Positions 28,101 through 43,100 of a stretch of 64,000 bases of DNA are shown here, in pieces (the stretch's first letter is position 1; each line of letters opens with the position of its first letter). The notes below the pieces were generated by a model. It was not told where the DNA came from. It did no database searches and saw only the letters and a list, made by a program, of their open reading frames with translations. Source of the stretch: Acholoe squamosa (Eukaryota; Annelida; Polychaeta; Phyllodocida; Polynoidae); NCBI GenBank assembly GCA_949317995.1, contig OX439041.1, forward strand, positions 4,032,501-4,096,500, read 5' to 3'. Position numbers and translations under genes: made by a program.

Positions 28101-31100
28101 AGAAAGTGGGAGCTTTGTCAGGAATCGCCCATATATAGATAACATACCCTCACAGTTGTTGCCTGTGTAGCCTGGTGTACAGGTACATGTGTACAAACCC
28201 ACTTCATCATTGCAGGTTGCACCGTTCTCACACTGATTTGGACTGCAATCATTGATATCGTCTGTAAAAGGGAGATAAACACAAGAGAATCTGCTCCTTA
28301 TCATTTAACATTCTATAGCCGATAGTGGAGTAGTGCACCAGACCCGACAATTGTCATGATGCACGAATGCACCCCTGGTGAGTAACTCACCTGGGCTATA
28401 TTTGTGCATTATGACCTTCAGTATTGATAAATTGCACGAAGGGAGACATGACACTCAAATAGGCAATGACATATGGAGTATATATTCTACTAATGCTGCA
28501 CCAATTCATTTGCAGGTTTTAAGAACAGTAAGTGAGTTTTAAAATCGGGTTGAAGTCAGATAAATGTCAGAGTAAGTTGGCAAGTATGAGATTCACCCTG
28601 ACTCTAAGGACTTGATTAAGATTTCTAAACACATAGGGGATGTATTATAACAACAGAAAAACATTTAAATAGTGAATGATTGGCCTAAAATCAATTGAAA
28701 AAAAAATAGAAAATGAGGCTTGAGCTGCTGAAAAGAGTGCTTTGCAGGGGCTGGGTAGTAGCAGAGTGGCTGGGAGTGCCCAATAAATGCTTAAAATCAA
28801 AGCCAGGGCCTTATTCTATCATATAAACCACAGATGTGCATGTATTTGCGTGTAACAGAGAAGCTATGGGACCAGAAATCATTTCATCAAGGGCATTACA
28901 CGATTCATCATGAGCCTTACATCAGGCAAGCAACTCTGGTTTTGGGCAACCAAGGCATGTTGAGACTCATTTCTTTTTTTTTAAATGGCACCTCATCAAT
29001 AGATATATGCCATAGGATGGGTTAGATAAACCAGTAACGATTAATACAGCCTGTACATACACAAGTGCTGTTTAAGAGGGGTGGGTTGACTTCAAAAATA
29101 CTTGAATGTGTATTGCCCGCAAAGGGTGAATAGTACTAAAAAAAGAATTTCACCAAAATTCCCCTATACAGACCCCTTGATGGTGATGAGAAGGAAGTCT
29201 GAGGATACTATATTTTTAGCTGATCTAATGCCATAAATGATTCATCATGAGACTGACATCACTATTTTCAACTTAGAAGAATGGTAAGCGCAAGAAAAAA
29301 ATTGAGACATATCACCTCCATTCCCCATGGAATTGTTTCTTTGGACCCCCCACTAAGGAATAAATAAAATTATGGTGGTCTCTTACTTCTTTGCTTGATG
29401 GTTCAGGGGGTGGAATGAGGTTGAAATTGAAAGAAAATGCTATTTTGAGCCATTTTTTAACTTTGGGCCATTATATCTCAAAAGATTCTGGTCCGACATA
29501 TGCAAATTTGACCTTTCTTTGATTCCCAGGATTTTTACTTTCAAATAACACCAAAAAGAGGAAGAATGTTTAAATAGTTTTTATTCTGCACGCCCTAACC
29601 CAAAAAAGACACTAAAAAGCAGAAAGTGGGAGCTTTGTCAGGAATCGCCCATATATAGATAACATACCCTCACAGTTGTTGCCTGTGTAGCCTGGTGTAC
29701 AGGTACATGTGTACAAACCCACTTCATCATTGCAGGTTGCACCGTTCTCACACTGATTTGGACTGCAATCATTGATATTGTCTGTAAAAGGGAGATAAAC
29801 ATAAGAGAATCTGCTCCTTATCATTTAACATTCTATAGCCGATAGTGGAGTAGTGCACCAGACCCGACAATTGTCATGATGCACAAATGCACCCCTGGTG
29901 AGTAACTCACCTGGGCTATATTTGTGCATTATGACCTTCAGTATTGATAAATTGCACGAAGGGAGACATGACACTCAAATAGGCAATGACATATGGAGTA
30001 TATATTCTACTTATGCTGCACCAATTCATTTGCAGGTTTTAAGAACAGTAAGTGAGTTTTAAAATCGGGTTGAAGTCAGATAAATGTCAGAGTAAGTTGG
30101 CAAGTATGAGATTCACCCTGACTCTAAGGACTTGATTAAGATTTCTAAACACATAGGGGATGTATTATAACAACAGAAAAACATTTAAATAGTGAATGAT
30201 TGGCCTAAAATCAATTGAAAAAAAAATAGAAAATGAGGCTTGAGCTGCTGAAAAGAGTGCTTTGCAGGGGCTGGGTAGTAGCAGAGTGGCTGGGAGTGCC
30301 CAATAAATGCTTAAAATCAAAGCCAGGGCCTTATTCTATCATATAAACCACAGATGTGCATGTATTTGGGTGTAACAGAGAAGCTATGGGACCAGAAATC
30401 ATTTCATCAAGGGCATTGCACGATTCATCATGCACCTTACATCAGGCAAGCAACTCTGGTTTTGGGCAACCAAGGCATGTTGAGACTCATTTCTTTTTTT
30501 TTTAAATGGCACCTCATCAATAGATATATGCCATAGGATGGGTTAGATAAGCCAGTAACGATTAATACAGCCTGTACATACACAAGTGCTGTTTAAGAGG
30601 GGTGGGTTGACTTCAAAAATACTTGAAAGTGTATTGCCCGCAAAGGGTGAATAGTACTCAAAAGAGAATTTCACCAAAATTCCCCTATACAGACCCCTTG
30701 ATGGTGATGAGAAGGAAGTCTGAGGATACTATATTTTTAGCTGATCTAATGCCATAAATGATTCTCATGAGACTGACATCACTATTTTCAACTTAGAAGA
30801 ATGGTTAGCGTAAAAAAGAAATTGAGACATATCACCTCCATTCCCCATGGAATTGTTTCTTTGGACCCCCCACTAAGGAATAAATAAAATTATGGTGGTC
30901 TCTTACTGCTTTGCTTGATGGTTCAGGGGGTGGAATGAGGTTGAAATTGAAAGAAAATGCTAATTTGGGCCATTTTTTAACTTTGGGCCATTATATCTCA
31001 AAAGATTCTGGTCCGACATATGCAAATTTGACCTTTCTTTGATTCCCAGGATTTTTACTTTCAAATAACACCAAAAAGAGGAAGAATGTTTAAATAGTTT

Positions 31101-34100
31101 TTATTCTGCACGCCCTAACCCAAAAAAGACACTAAAAAGCAGAAAGTGGGAGCTTTGTCAGGAATCGCCCATATATAGATAACATACCCTCACAGTTGTT
31201 GCCCGTGTAGCCTGGTGCACAGGTACATGTGTACAAACCCACTTCATCATTGCAGGTTGCACCGTTCTCACACTGATTTGGACTGCAATCATTGATATCG
31301 TCTGTAAAAGGGAGATAAACATAAGAGAATCTGCTCCTTATCATTTAACATTCTATAGCCGATAGTGGAGTAGTGCACCAGACCCGACAATTGTCATGAT
31401 GCACAAATGCACCCCTGGTGAGTAACTCACCTGGGCTATATTTGTGCATTATGACCTTCAGTATTGATAAATTGCACGAAGGGAGACATGACACTCAAAT
31501 AGGCAATGACATATGGAGTATATATTCTACTTATGCTGCACCAATTCATTTGCAGGTTTTAAGAACAGTAAGTGAGTTTTAAAATCGGGTTGAAGTCAGA
31601 TAAATGTCAGAGTAAGTTGGCAAGTATGAGATTCACCCTGACTCTAAGGACTTGATTAAGATTTCTAAACACATAGGGGATGTATTATAACAACAGAAAA
31701 ACATTTAAATAGTGAATGATTGGCCTAAAATCAATTGAAAAAAAAATAGAAAATGAGGCTTGAGCTGCTGAAAAGAGTGCTTTGCAGGGGCTGGGTAGTA
31801 GCAGAGTGGCTGGGAGTGCCCAATAAATGCTTAAAATCAAAGCCAGGGCCTTATTCTATCATATAAACCACAGATGTGCATGTATTTGGGTGTAACAGAG
31901 AAGCTATGGGACCAGAAATCATTTCATCAAGGGCATTACACGATTCATCATGCGCCTTACATCAGGCAAGCAACTCTGGTTTTGGGCAACCAAGGCATGT
32001 TGAGACTCATTTCTTTTTTTTTTAAATGGCACCTCATCAATAGATATATGCCATAGGATGGGTTAGATAAGCCAGTAACGATTAATACAGCCTGTACATA
32101 CACAAGTGCTGTTTAAGAGGGGTGGGTTGACTTCAAAAATACTTGAAAGTGTATTGCCCGCAAAGGGTGAATAGTACTCAAAAGAGAATTTCACCAAAAT
32201 TCCCCTATACAGACCCCTTGATGGTGATGAGAAGGAAGTCTGAGGATACTATATTTTTAGCTGATCTAATGCCATAAATGATTCTCATGAGACTGACATC
32301 ACTATTTTCAACTTAGAAGAATGGTTAGCGTAAAAAAGAAATTGAGACATATCACCTCCATTCCCCATGGAATTGTTTCTTTGGACCCCCCACTAAGGAA
32401 TAAATAAAATTATGGTGGTCTCTTACTGCTTTGCTTGATGGTTCAGGGGGTGGAATGAGGTTGAAATTGAAAGAAAATGCTATTTTGGGCCATTTTTTAA
32501 CTTTGGGCCATTATATCTCAAAAGATTCTGGTCCGACATATGCAAATTTGACCTTTCTTTGATTCCCAGGATTTTTACTTTCAAATAACACCAAAAAGAG
32601 GAAGAATGTTTAAATAGTTTTTATTCTGCACGCCCTAACCCAAAAAAGACACTAAAAAGCAGAAAGTGGGAGCTTTGTCAGGAATCGCCCATATATAGAT
32701 AACATACCCTCACAGTTGTTGCCCGTGTAGCCTGGTGCACAGGTACATGTGTACAAACCCACTTCATCATTGCAGGTTGCACCGTTCTCACACTGATTTG
32801 GACTGCAATCATTGATATCGTCTGTAAAAGGGAGATAAACATAAGAGAATCTGCTCCTTATCATTTAACATTCTATAGCCGATAGTGGAGTAGTGCACCA
32901 GACCCGACAATTGTCATGATGCACAAATGCACCCCTGGTGAGTAACTCACCTGGGCTATATTTGTGCATTATGACCTTCAGTATTGATAAATTGCACGAA
33001 GGGAGACATGACACTCAAATAGGCAATGACATATGGAGTATATATTCTACTTATGCTGCACCAATTCATTTGCAGGTTTTAAGAACAGTAAGTGAGTTTT
33101 AAAATCGGGTTGAAGTCAGATAAATGTCAGAGTAAGTTGGCAAGTATGAGATTCACCCTGACTCTAAGGACTTGATTAAGATTTCTAAACACATAGGGGA
33201 TGTATTATAACAACAGAAAAACATTTAAATAGTGAATGATTGGCCTAAAATCAATTGAAAAAAAAATAGAAAATGAGGCTTGAGCTGCTGAAAAGAGTGC
33301 TTTGCAGGGGCTGGGTAGTAGCAGAGTGGCTGGGAGTGCCCAATAAATGCTTAAAATCAAAGCCAGGGCCTTATTCTATCATATAAACCACAGATGTGCA
33401 TGTATTTGGGTGTAACAGAGAAGCTATGGGACCAGAAATCATTTCATCAAGGGCATTACACGATTCATCATGCGCCTTACATCAGGCAAGCAACTCTGGT
33501 TTTGGGCAACCAAGGCATGTTGAGACTCATTTCTTTTTTTTTTTAAATGGCACCTCATCAATAGATATATGCCATAGGATGGGTTAGATAAGCCAGTAAC
33601 GATTAATACAGCCTGTACATACACAAGTGCTGTTTAAGAGGGGTGGGTTGACTTCAAAAATACTTGAATGTGTATTGCCCGCAAAGGGTGAATAGTACTC
33701 AAAAAAGAATTTCACCAAAATTCTCCTATACAGACCCCTTGATGGTGATGAGAAGGAAGTCTGAGGATACTATATTTTTAGGTGATCTAATGCCATAAAT
33801 GATTCATCATGAGACTGACATCACTATTTTCAACTTAGAAGAATGGTAAGCGCAAGAAAAAAAATTGAGACATATCACCTCCATTCCCAATGGAATTGTT
33901 TCTTTGGACCCCCCACTAAGGAATAAATAAAATTATGGTGGTCTCTTACTGCTTTTCTTGATGGTTCAGGGGGTGGAATGAGGTTGAAATTGAAAGAAAA
34001 TGCTATTTTGGTCCATTTTTTAACTTTGGGCCATTATATCTCAAAAGATTCTGGTCCGACATATGCAAATTTGACCTTTCTTTGATTCCCAGGATTTTTA

Positions 34101-37100
34101 CTTTCAAATAACACCAAAAAGAGGAAGAATGTTTAAATAGTTTTTATTCTGCACGCCCTAACCCAAAAAAGACACTAAAAAGCAGAAAGTGGGAGCTTTG
34201 TCAGGAATCGCCCATATATAGATAACATACCCTCACAGTTGTTGCCTGTGTAGCCTGGTGTACAGGTACATGTGTACAAACCCACTTCATCATTGCAGGT
34301 TGCACCGTTCTCACACTGATTTGGACTGCAATCATTGATATCGTCTGTAAAAGGGAGATAAACATAAGAGAATCTGCTCCTTATCATTTAACATTCTATA
34401 GCCGATAGTGGAGTAGTGCACCAGACCCGACAATTGTCATGATGCACAAATGCACCCCTGGTGAGTAACTCACCTGGGCTATATTTGTGCATTATGACCT
34501 TCAGTATTGATAAATTGCACGAAGGGAGACATGACACTCAAATAGGCAATGACATATGGAGTATATATTCTACTTATGCTGCACCAATTCATTTGCAGGT
34601 TTTAAGAACAGTAAGTGAGTTTTAAAATCGGGTTGAAGTCAGATAAATGTCAGAGTAAGTTGGCAAGTATGAGATTCACCCTGACTCTAAGGACTTGATT
34701 AAGATTTCTAAACACATAGGGGATGTATTATAACAACAGAAAAACATTTAAATAGTGAATGATTGGCCTAAAATCAATTGAAAAAAAAATAGAAAATGAG
34801 GCTTGAGCTGCTGAAAAGAGTGCTTTGCAGGGGCTGGGTAGTAGCAGAGTGGCTGGGAGTGCCCAATAAATGCTTAAAATCAAAGCCAGGGCCTTATTCT
34901 ATCATATAAACCACAGATGTGCATGTATTTGGGTGTAACAGAGAAGCTATGGGACCAGAAATCATTTCATCAAGGGCATTACACGATTCATCACGCGCCT
35001 TACATCAGGCAAGCAACTCTGGTTTTGGGCAACCAAGGCATGTTGAGACTCATTTCTTTTTTTTTTAAATGGCACCTCATCAATAGATATATGCCATAGG
35101 ATGGGTTAGATAAGCCAGTAACGATTAATACAGCCTGTACATACACAAGTGCTGTTTAAGAGGGGTGGGTTGACTTCAAAAATACTTGAATGTGTATTGC
35201 CCGCAAAGGGTGAATAGTACTCAAAAAAGAATTTCACCAAAATTCTCCTATACAGACCCCTTGATGGTGATGAGAAGGAAGTCTGAGGATACTATATTTT
35301 TAGCTGATCTAATGCCATAAATGATTCATCATGAGACTGACATCACTATTTTCAACTTAGAAGAATGGTAAGCGCAAGAAAAAAAATTGAGACATATCAC
35401 CTCCATTCCCCATGGAATTGTTTCTTTGGACCCCCCACTAAGGAATAAATAAAATTATGGTGGTCTCTTACTGCTTTTCTTGATGGTTCAGGGGGTGGAA
35501 TGAGGTTGAAATTGAAAGAAAATGCTATTTTGGGCCATTTTTTAACTTTGGGCCATTATATCTCAAAAGATTCTGGTCCGACATATGCAAATTTGACCTT
35601 TCTTTGATTCCCAGGATTTTTACTTTCAAATAACACCAAAAAGAGGAAGAATGTTTAAATAGTTTTTATTCTGCACGCCCTAACCCAAAAAAGACACTAA
35701 AAAGCAGAAAGTGGGAGCTTTGTCAGGAATCGCCCATATATAGATAACATACCCTCACAGTTGTTGCCTGTGTAGCCTGGTGTACAGGTACATGTGTACA
35801 AACCCACTTCATCATTGCAGGTTGCACCGTTCTCACACTGATTTGGACTGCAATCATTGATATCGTCTGTAAAAGGGAGATAAACATAAGAGAATCTGCT
35901 CCTTATCATTTAACATTCTATAGCCGATAGTGGAGTAGTGCACCAGACCCGACAATTGTCATGATGCACGAATGCACCCCTGGTGAGTAACTCACCTGGG
36001 CTATATTTGTGCATTATGACCTTCAGTATTGATAAATTGCACGAAGGGAGACATGACACTCAAATAGGCAATGACATATGGAATATATATTCTACTAATG
36101 CTGCACCAATTCATTTGCAGGTTTTAAGAACAGTAAGTGAGTTTTAAAATCGGGTTGAAGTCAGATAAATGTCAGAGTAAGTTGGCAAGTATGAGATTCA
36201 CCCTGACTCTAAGGACTTGATTAAGATTTCTAAACACATAGGGGATGTATTATAACAACAGAAAAACATTTAAATAGTGAATGATTGGCCTAAAATCAAT
36301 TGAAAAAAAATAGAAAATGAGGCTTGAGCTGCTGAAAAGAGTGCTTTGCAGGGGCTGGGTAGTAGCAGAGTGGCTGGGAGTGCCCAATAAATGCTTAAAA
36401 TCAAAGCCAGGGCCTTATTCTATCATATAAACCACAGATGTGCATGTATTTGCGTTTAACAGAGAAGCTATGGGACCAGAAATCATTTCATCAAGGGCAT
36501 TACACGATTCATCATGAGCCTTACATCAGGCAAGCAACTCTGGTTTTGGGCAACCAAGGCATGTTGAGACTCATTTCTTTTTTTTTAAATGGCACCTCAT
36601 CAATAGATATATGCCATAGGATGGGTTAGATAAGCCAGTAACGATTAATACAGCCTGTACATACACAAGTGCTGTTTAAGAGGGGTGGGTTGACTTCAAA
36701 AATACTTGAATGTGTATTGCCCGCAAAGGGTGAATAGTACTCAAAAAAGAATTTCACCAAAATTCCCCTATACAGACCCCTTGATGGTGATGAGAAGGAA
36801 GTCTGAGGATACTATATTTTTAGCTGATCTAATGCCATAAATGATTCATCATGAGACTGACATCACTATTTTCAACTTAGAAGAATGGTTAGCGCAAGAA
36901 AAAAATTGAGACATATCACCTCCATTCCCCATGGAATTGTTTCTTTGGACCCCCCACTAAGGAATAAATAAAATTATGGTGGTCTCTTACTGCTTTGCTT
37001 GATGGTTCAGGGGGTGGAATGAGGTTGAAATTGAAAGAAAATGCTATTTTGGGCCATTTTTTAACTTTGGGCCATTATATCTCAAAAGATTCTGGTCCGA

Positions 37101-40100
37101 CATATGCAAATTTGACCTTTCTTTGATTCCCAGGATTTTTACTTTCAAATAACACCAAAAAGAGGAAGAATGTTTAAATAGTTTTTATTCTGCACGCCCT
37201 AACCCAAAAAAGACACTAAAAAGCAGAAAGTGGGAGCTTTGTCAGGAATCGCCCATATATAGATAACATACCCTCACAGTTGTTGCCCGTGTAGCCTGGT
37301 GCACAGGTACATGTGTACAAACCCACTTCATCATTGCAGGTTGCACCGTTCTCACACTGATTTGGACTGCAATCATTGATATCGTCTGTAAAAGGGAGAT
37401 AAACATAAGAGAATCTGCTCCTTATCATTTAACATTCTATAGCCGATAATGGAGTAGTGCACCAGACCCGACTATTGTCATGATGCACGAATGCACCCCT
37501 GGTGAGTAACTCACCTGGGCTATATTTGTGCATTATGACCTTCAGTATTGATAAATTGCATGAAGGGAGACATGACACTCAAATAGGCGATGACATATGG
37601 AGTATATATTCTACTAATGCTGCACCAATTCATTTGCAGGTTTTAAGAACAGTAAGTGAGTTTTAAAATCGGGTTGAAGTCAGATAAATGTCAGAGTAAG
37701 TTGGCAAGTATGAGATTCACCCTGACTCTAAGGACTTGATTAAGATTTCTAAACACATAGGGGATGTATTATAACAACAGAAAAACATTTAAATAGTGAA
37801 TGATTGGCCTAAAATCAATTGAAAAAAAATAGAAAATGAGGCTTGAGCTGCTGAAAAGAGTGCTTTGCAGGGGCTGGGTAGTAGCAGATTGGCTGGGAGT
37901 GCCCAATAAATGCTTAAAATCAAAGCCAGGGCCTTATTCTATCATATAAACCACAGATGTGCATGTATTTGGGTGTAACAGAGAAGCTATGGGACCAGAA
38001 ATCATTCCATCAAGGGCATTACACGATTCATCATGCACCTTACATCAGGCAAGCAACTCTGGTTTTGGGCAACCAAGGCATGTTGAGACTCATTTCTTTT
38101 TTTTTAAATGGCACCTCATCAATAGATATATGCCATAGGATGGGTTAGATAAGCCAGTAACGATTAATACAGCCTGTACATACACAAGTGCTGTTTAAGA
38201 GGGGTGGGTTGACTTCAAAAATACTTGAATGTGTATTGCCCGCAAAGGGTGAATAGTACTCAAAAGAGAAATTCACCAAAATTCCCTATACAGACCCCTT
38301 GATGGTGATGAGAAGGAAGTCTGAGGATACTATATTTTTAGCTGATCTAATGCCATAAATGATTCTCATGAGACTGACATCACTATTTTCAACTTAGAAG
38401 AATGGTTAGCGTAAAAAAGAAATTGAGACATATCACCTCCATTCCCCATGGAATTGTTTCTTTGGACCCCCCACTAAGGAATAAATAAAATTATGGTGGT
38501 CTCTTACTGCTTTGCTTGATGGTTCAGGGGGTGGAATGAGGTTGAAATTGAAAGAAAATGCTATTTTGGGCCATTTTTTAACTTTGGGCCATTATATCTC
38601 AAAAGATTCTGGTCCGACATATGCAAATTTGACCTTTCTTTGATTCCCAGGATTTTTACTTTCAAATAACACCAAAAAGAGGAAGAATGTTTAAATAGTT
38701 TTTATTCTGCACGCCCTAACCCAAAAAAGACACTAAAAAGCAGAAAGTGGGAGCTTTGTCAGGAATCGCCCATATATAGATAACATACCCTCACAGTTGT
38801 TGCCCGTGTAGCCTGGTGCACAGGTACATGTGTACAAACCCACTTCATCATTGCAGGTTGCACCGTTCTCACACTGATTTGGACTGCAATCATTGATATC
38901 ATCTGTAAAAGGGAGATAAACATAAGAGAATCTGCTCCTTATCATTTAACATTCTATAGCCGATAGTGGAGTAGTGCACCAGACCCGACAATTGTCATGA
39001 TGCACAAATGCACCCCTGGTGAGTAACTCACCTGGGCTATATTTGTGCATTATGACCTTCAGTATTGGACTGATAATCACGAATCGTCGTTAACTGGCCT
39101 GTTCTTGTTCTCCCTTTAACAAAAACTTGAAATGAAGTAATATAAGTGTCTTTATCATTTATTCTGGTCGGGATGGGATAGAGCTACAAGGGGTATATGG
39201 GTTTTGCATATCTACGAGGCATATTTAGAGAGCTAGAGGGCTATAACTGCCCAAAATGAGGGTTTTTTTCGAACAAAAACACAATAATCTCAAGTGCAAC
39301 TGCAAATAATAAAAAATGCTGGGGCATAGGTTCCTTTTTTGGTTTTGGTTTTTCCCCTAGAGCACAGGGAAAATTTTAAGATCAAATAGGAATATGTGGC
39401 CACAGTCGTTATTATGCTGGGTCACTGAAGGTACATGGGCAGTTCTACACTAGACCCGAGAGAGACCCTAACATAGCAACCATGCTCTATTATTCATATA
39501 GCACAGAGATGATATAGATGTACCATGCGAAGCCTTAACATGTACCTAGATGCATGAAAAAAAAATTGGAAGTCTAGCTCCCATATCATGGTCTGGGTAG
39601 TCCATCCAATTTAGATGACACAGTTGGGGTAGTTTCGCGTTAGACCCGAGAGAGACCCTTCATGTCAGTCTGTCTCCAGTGTATAATATATTTAACTATA
39701 ATCTCTTACATGTTGATTGACCTTTGTATCAAAGTATCTTGGTCTGTTAGTATCAATCCCTCACTCCATAAAGTCTCAGAGATATAGTACCATAACTGGC
39801 GATTGGAACCGAGAGAGACCCTAGACCCGAGAGAGCCCCTAGCGTCAAACAGTTGAACTACCGTCGATGCGCCATCTAGCGTTTTCGTATGATCATTGCA
39901 CGGCAGGGTTGCAACGGATTCAAGCCAGAGGACACACGGACGACCATAACAAGGTGAGAAATCGATGAATAATGTTCTTATTTTGATGGTTTTTGACATA
40001 TATAAAGCAAAATTAACTAGTTTAACATGTATGGAACATAATTTAGATCAATTTGAAGGGGAAATATGGTAGAAAGACAAAAGCTGACTGACCGATAGGC

Positions 40101-43100
40101 CGGCGTTCGTAGCGTGTAAATGCTCTAGTATAAGCGGGTCTCTCTCGGTTCTAATTTTTGGGTCTCTCTCGGTTCTGATACAAAGTTTGGCGTAATTGCT
40201 GTGTACTACGTCATTCCCCTCCAATGTTATATCAATGCTATAGCTCAAACATCTATATTTTGTACGTATCAGAACCAAAAGAGACCTGTCTCAATATTAT
40301 AGTATAGGCGGGTCTCTCTCGGTTCTAAATTTCAGGTCTGATAGATGTTTGGCTGTATTCTTTTCTATATTTTGGGTCTCTCTCGGGTCTGATGCGTAAG
40401 CTCTATGGTCTATGTCTATGTGTTTGATGTTAAATGTATCTTCTTCTTCAGATGCCTTACAAAGACCGATCCTCTGCAGCAGCTAAGGCTTCGGCCAAAA
40501 AATCTAACACAAAATATAGGAAGAAAACCAAGGGGGACCCGGTGCGTTCTGCCGCTGTAGCAGCCTCACATGCTGTGAGTATAGAATAACTATATATAAT
40601 TTTCGATAAATATAAAGCGCAAGTAAATCTGAATATATATGTTGAATGACTGTCCCTAGATGCCTGAGAGAAATACCAGACTGAGTTATAGTGAAGTTAA
40701 TTTATAAATTTCCATGTTGTTATTTTTTGCAGAAGTTTGATGCCAAACGCCCATACAGGGATTTGACTGAGGAGGGCAAGGAAGAGAAGAGAAGGTCAAA
40801 GCGACGCTCCTACTACAAGGCCAAGGAGAAGAAAGCCGGTAAGAAAATCTTATAAGTTTTATTAATAATAATATTTTGTAAACACCTACAGATTTGGTAG
40901 AGCCCCCCGTGTACCTCTTCAGTCTGTTATTCTCTTGCCTTTGGTTTTTAATGTGTTTTAATACTCTTTCCTCTTTAGCTGCAGAGAAAGACTTTTGGAC
41001 AGCTGCAGGGGACGCTCCTCCGGCCGCCCCCATCCCGGATGATGGCGCCCCTGGGCCTGCTGCTGCTGACCCCGCGCCTGATGCTGCTGCCCCCGTCCAG
41101 AAGAGGAGATCACGCCGGGCAAAGGGAGGGTGCGCCGCCCCACCGCTGCCACTCCCCGAGAAGCGCAGGAGGACTACCTCTGCCCCTGCAAGCTCCACCA
41201 CCACCACACCTGCCTCCACCACCACCGCATCTGCCTCCACCACCACCTCAGCTTCCACAGCTACCACAGGGAGCAGGACACGCAGGAAGGGCCCCAGCTC
41301 CGCAGGAGGTTCTTGGTAAGTAGTCCATTACTATTGACATCATCCACCTGTATTGGTAGATATCTCTATAGCCCTGTTCCTGCAGTTAGGGTCTCTCTAG
41401 GGTCTAGTCCGTTACTATTGACATCATCCTCCTTGCAAACATTTAATGTCTCCAGTACAGGAGCATTATCTAGACACAGTTAGGATGTCTTATAATATAG
41501 ACATTAAAATTTATAACTATTTATATTTTCAGCTCGACAGAGGATGCACCAGTAGTGGCCAGCACCGGCAGCAGTGACCCCCCCCGTGGCCAGCACCTCT
41601 ACAGGTAGGAGGAAGGGACAGCCCCGAGCCACCCCTTCAGCAGCAGCTGGTCGGTCAGTATTGCTTTTTACTTCCTATAACATAACCAGTAGGTAAAAGT
41701 TAAAACCATATCTCTAATAACCAAAGAATATAGCTTGTCCCCTGATGTAGACCCTCCAGTACAGGAGTATGTACATAGATCTATGCAACATGTACATGTA
41801 TGTAGATGTATGACAACATTAGATTCATGTTTAATATGTTTAACTACATACATGTGTTGTTATTGAATTTCTGTGCAGGATACCTGAGTCCACCCCTGTC
41901 TCCCACTTCAACCTGTGACACCTTTGGAAGAATGAAACTGCTTAATTTCATTTTTAATCTCACATCGCGAGTGACACATACTTTTTACCTGGTAGACTGG
42001 AGGTCACTAGATGTTTGCTGGGTTCCCTTATATTTGAAATAGGTATGAGTGACATGTGGATACCTACGGTGTGTCGGGTTCTGCCTGGCGAACAACGAAG
42101 CATGTCTCACATATCTAGGAACCTCTCAGATGTCACGGTATCTGAATCTCAGCACCCTGCTACTATGGTGTTTTTTTTTGTGTGTCATTGGCTATCTTGA
42201 TGTAACTTATGTGAGGTCAAAAAAGGAAATTAAGCAGGCACTCTTAATCCATAACCTAAAGTGTAGCAGTGTGCTTTACAAGTGTAGACAAATTAAACTA
42301 CACACATAAAGTATCATCCTCCTGTATTGGTGGATATATCTAGGGCCCTGTTCCTGCAGTTAGGGTCTCTCTAAGGTCTAGTCCGTTACTATGGACATCA
42401 TCCTCCTGCACATAGGGTCTCTCTAGGGTCTAGTCCGTTACTATGGACATCATCCTCCTGCACATAGGGTACATTTAGGGTCTAGTCCTTGCAAACATTT
42501 AATGTCTCCAGTACAGGAGCATTACAGTAATAGCCAAGAGGAACATGTCTCACCCAATACCTCAAGTCTGTTACATGTGTGTACCCTCAACCTTTTCAGC
42601 TCTGTCAGCCCAGTGACACCCCCTGCTGCAGCCGAGAGGGAGCCTTCGCCAGACTACATCCCCCATCGGTAATTATTTTTTTTTCATTATTTCCTTTATG
42701 TTTGCAATAATAAATCTGACTTCATTCCAGGTGGCAACCAGGGATCAACACAACTACACACTTAAAACTATTATTTTGTCAAGTGATTTGTTTAATTAAC
42801 CAATACTTTGTTGTGTTGTGTTCTGTTTCTTAATGAAATTCCTTTTCTTACAGAGTGAGGACGGTCGAGGAGCTCCCGGTGGAGAGGGTGCCTCTGAGGT
42901 ACAACCTTAGGGGCCAACTCCACGTCACCTACTACACGGGCAGGGTGCTCGGCCGTGTAGTTAAGAAGGAGCCAGCGAGCAGTGAAGAGGAAGCCTAATT
43001 TTGTTTTTGTTTTTATTTTACTGAAGCCTGGAGCTGCCATTTTTCTTACTGTTAATTTAAAACTAACGAAAGTCTATGTATATATTTATATCTATCTATC

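Larger units (their letters stand above)
39098..40451 (+). other. Transposon copy 1: 5' non-coding region and likely leader of gene A
   Basis: No convincing protein-coding exon. An AAG|GTGAGA donor ends at 39953, and a TTCTTCTTCAG acceptor sits immediately before the ATG at 40452. A non-coding first exon ending at 39953 and a 498-base leader intron are therefore likely. The transcription start would lie just left of 39953, among the repeated AGACCC motifs. Minus-strand open frames here (39706-39999 and 40048-40278) look accidental, since they run through the repeat motifs. Confidence 0.45.

Noticed and set aside
39706-40278. Minus-strand frames of 97 and 76 codons at the transposon's left part
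   Set aside because: They include translated copies of the 18-bp motif and lie in the inferred leader and first intron of gene A. There is no recognisable domain.
40686-41267. Minus-strand 193-codon frame opposite gene A exon 3
   Set aside because: It runs across exon-intron borders of the spliced plus-strand gene and gives Val/Ala/Glu-rich sequence from the low-complexity Thr/Ala codons. It is a shadow frame.
41806-42309. Short open frames in gene A intron 4
   Set aside because: They lie between well-supported phase-2 splice sites, have no shared protein features and are interrupted. Only a short alternative ending after the acceptor near 41878 remains possible.
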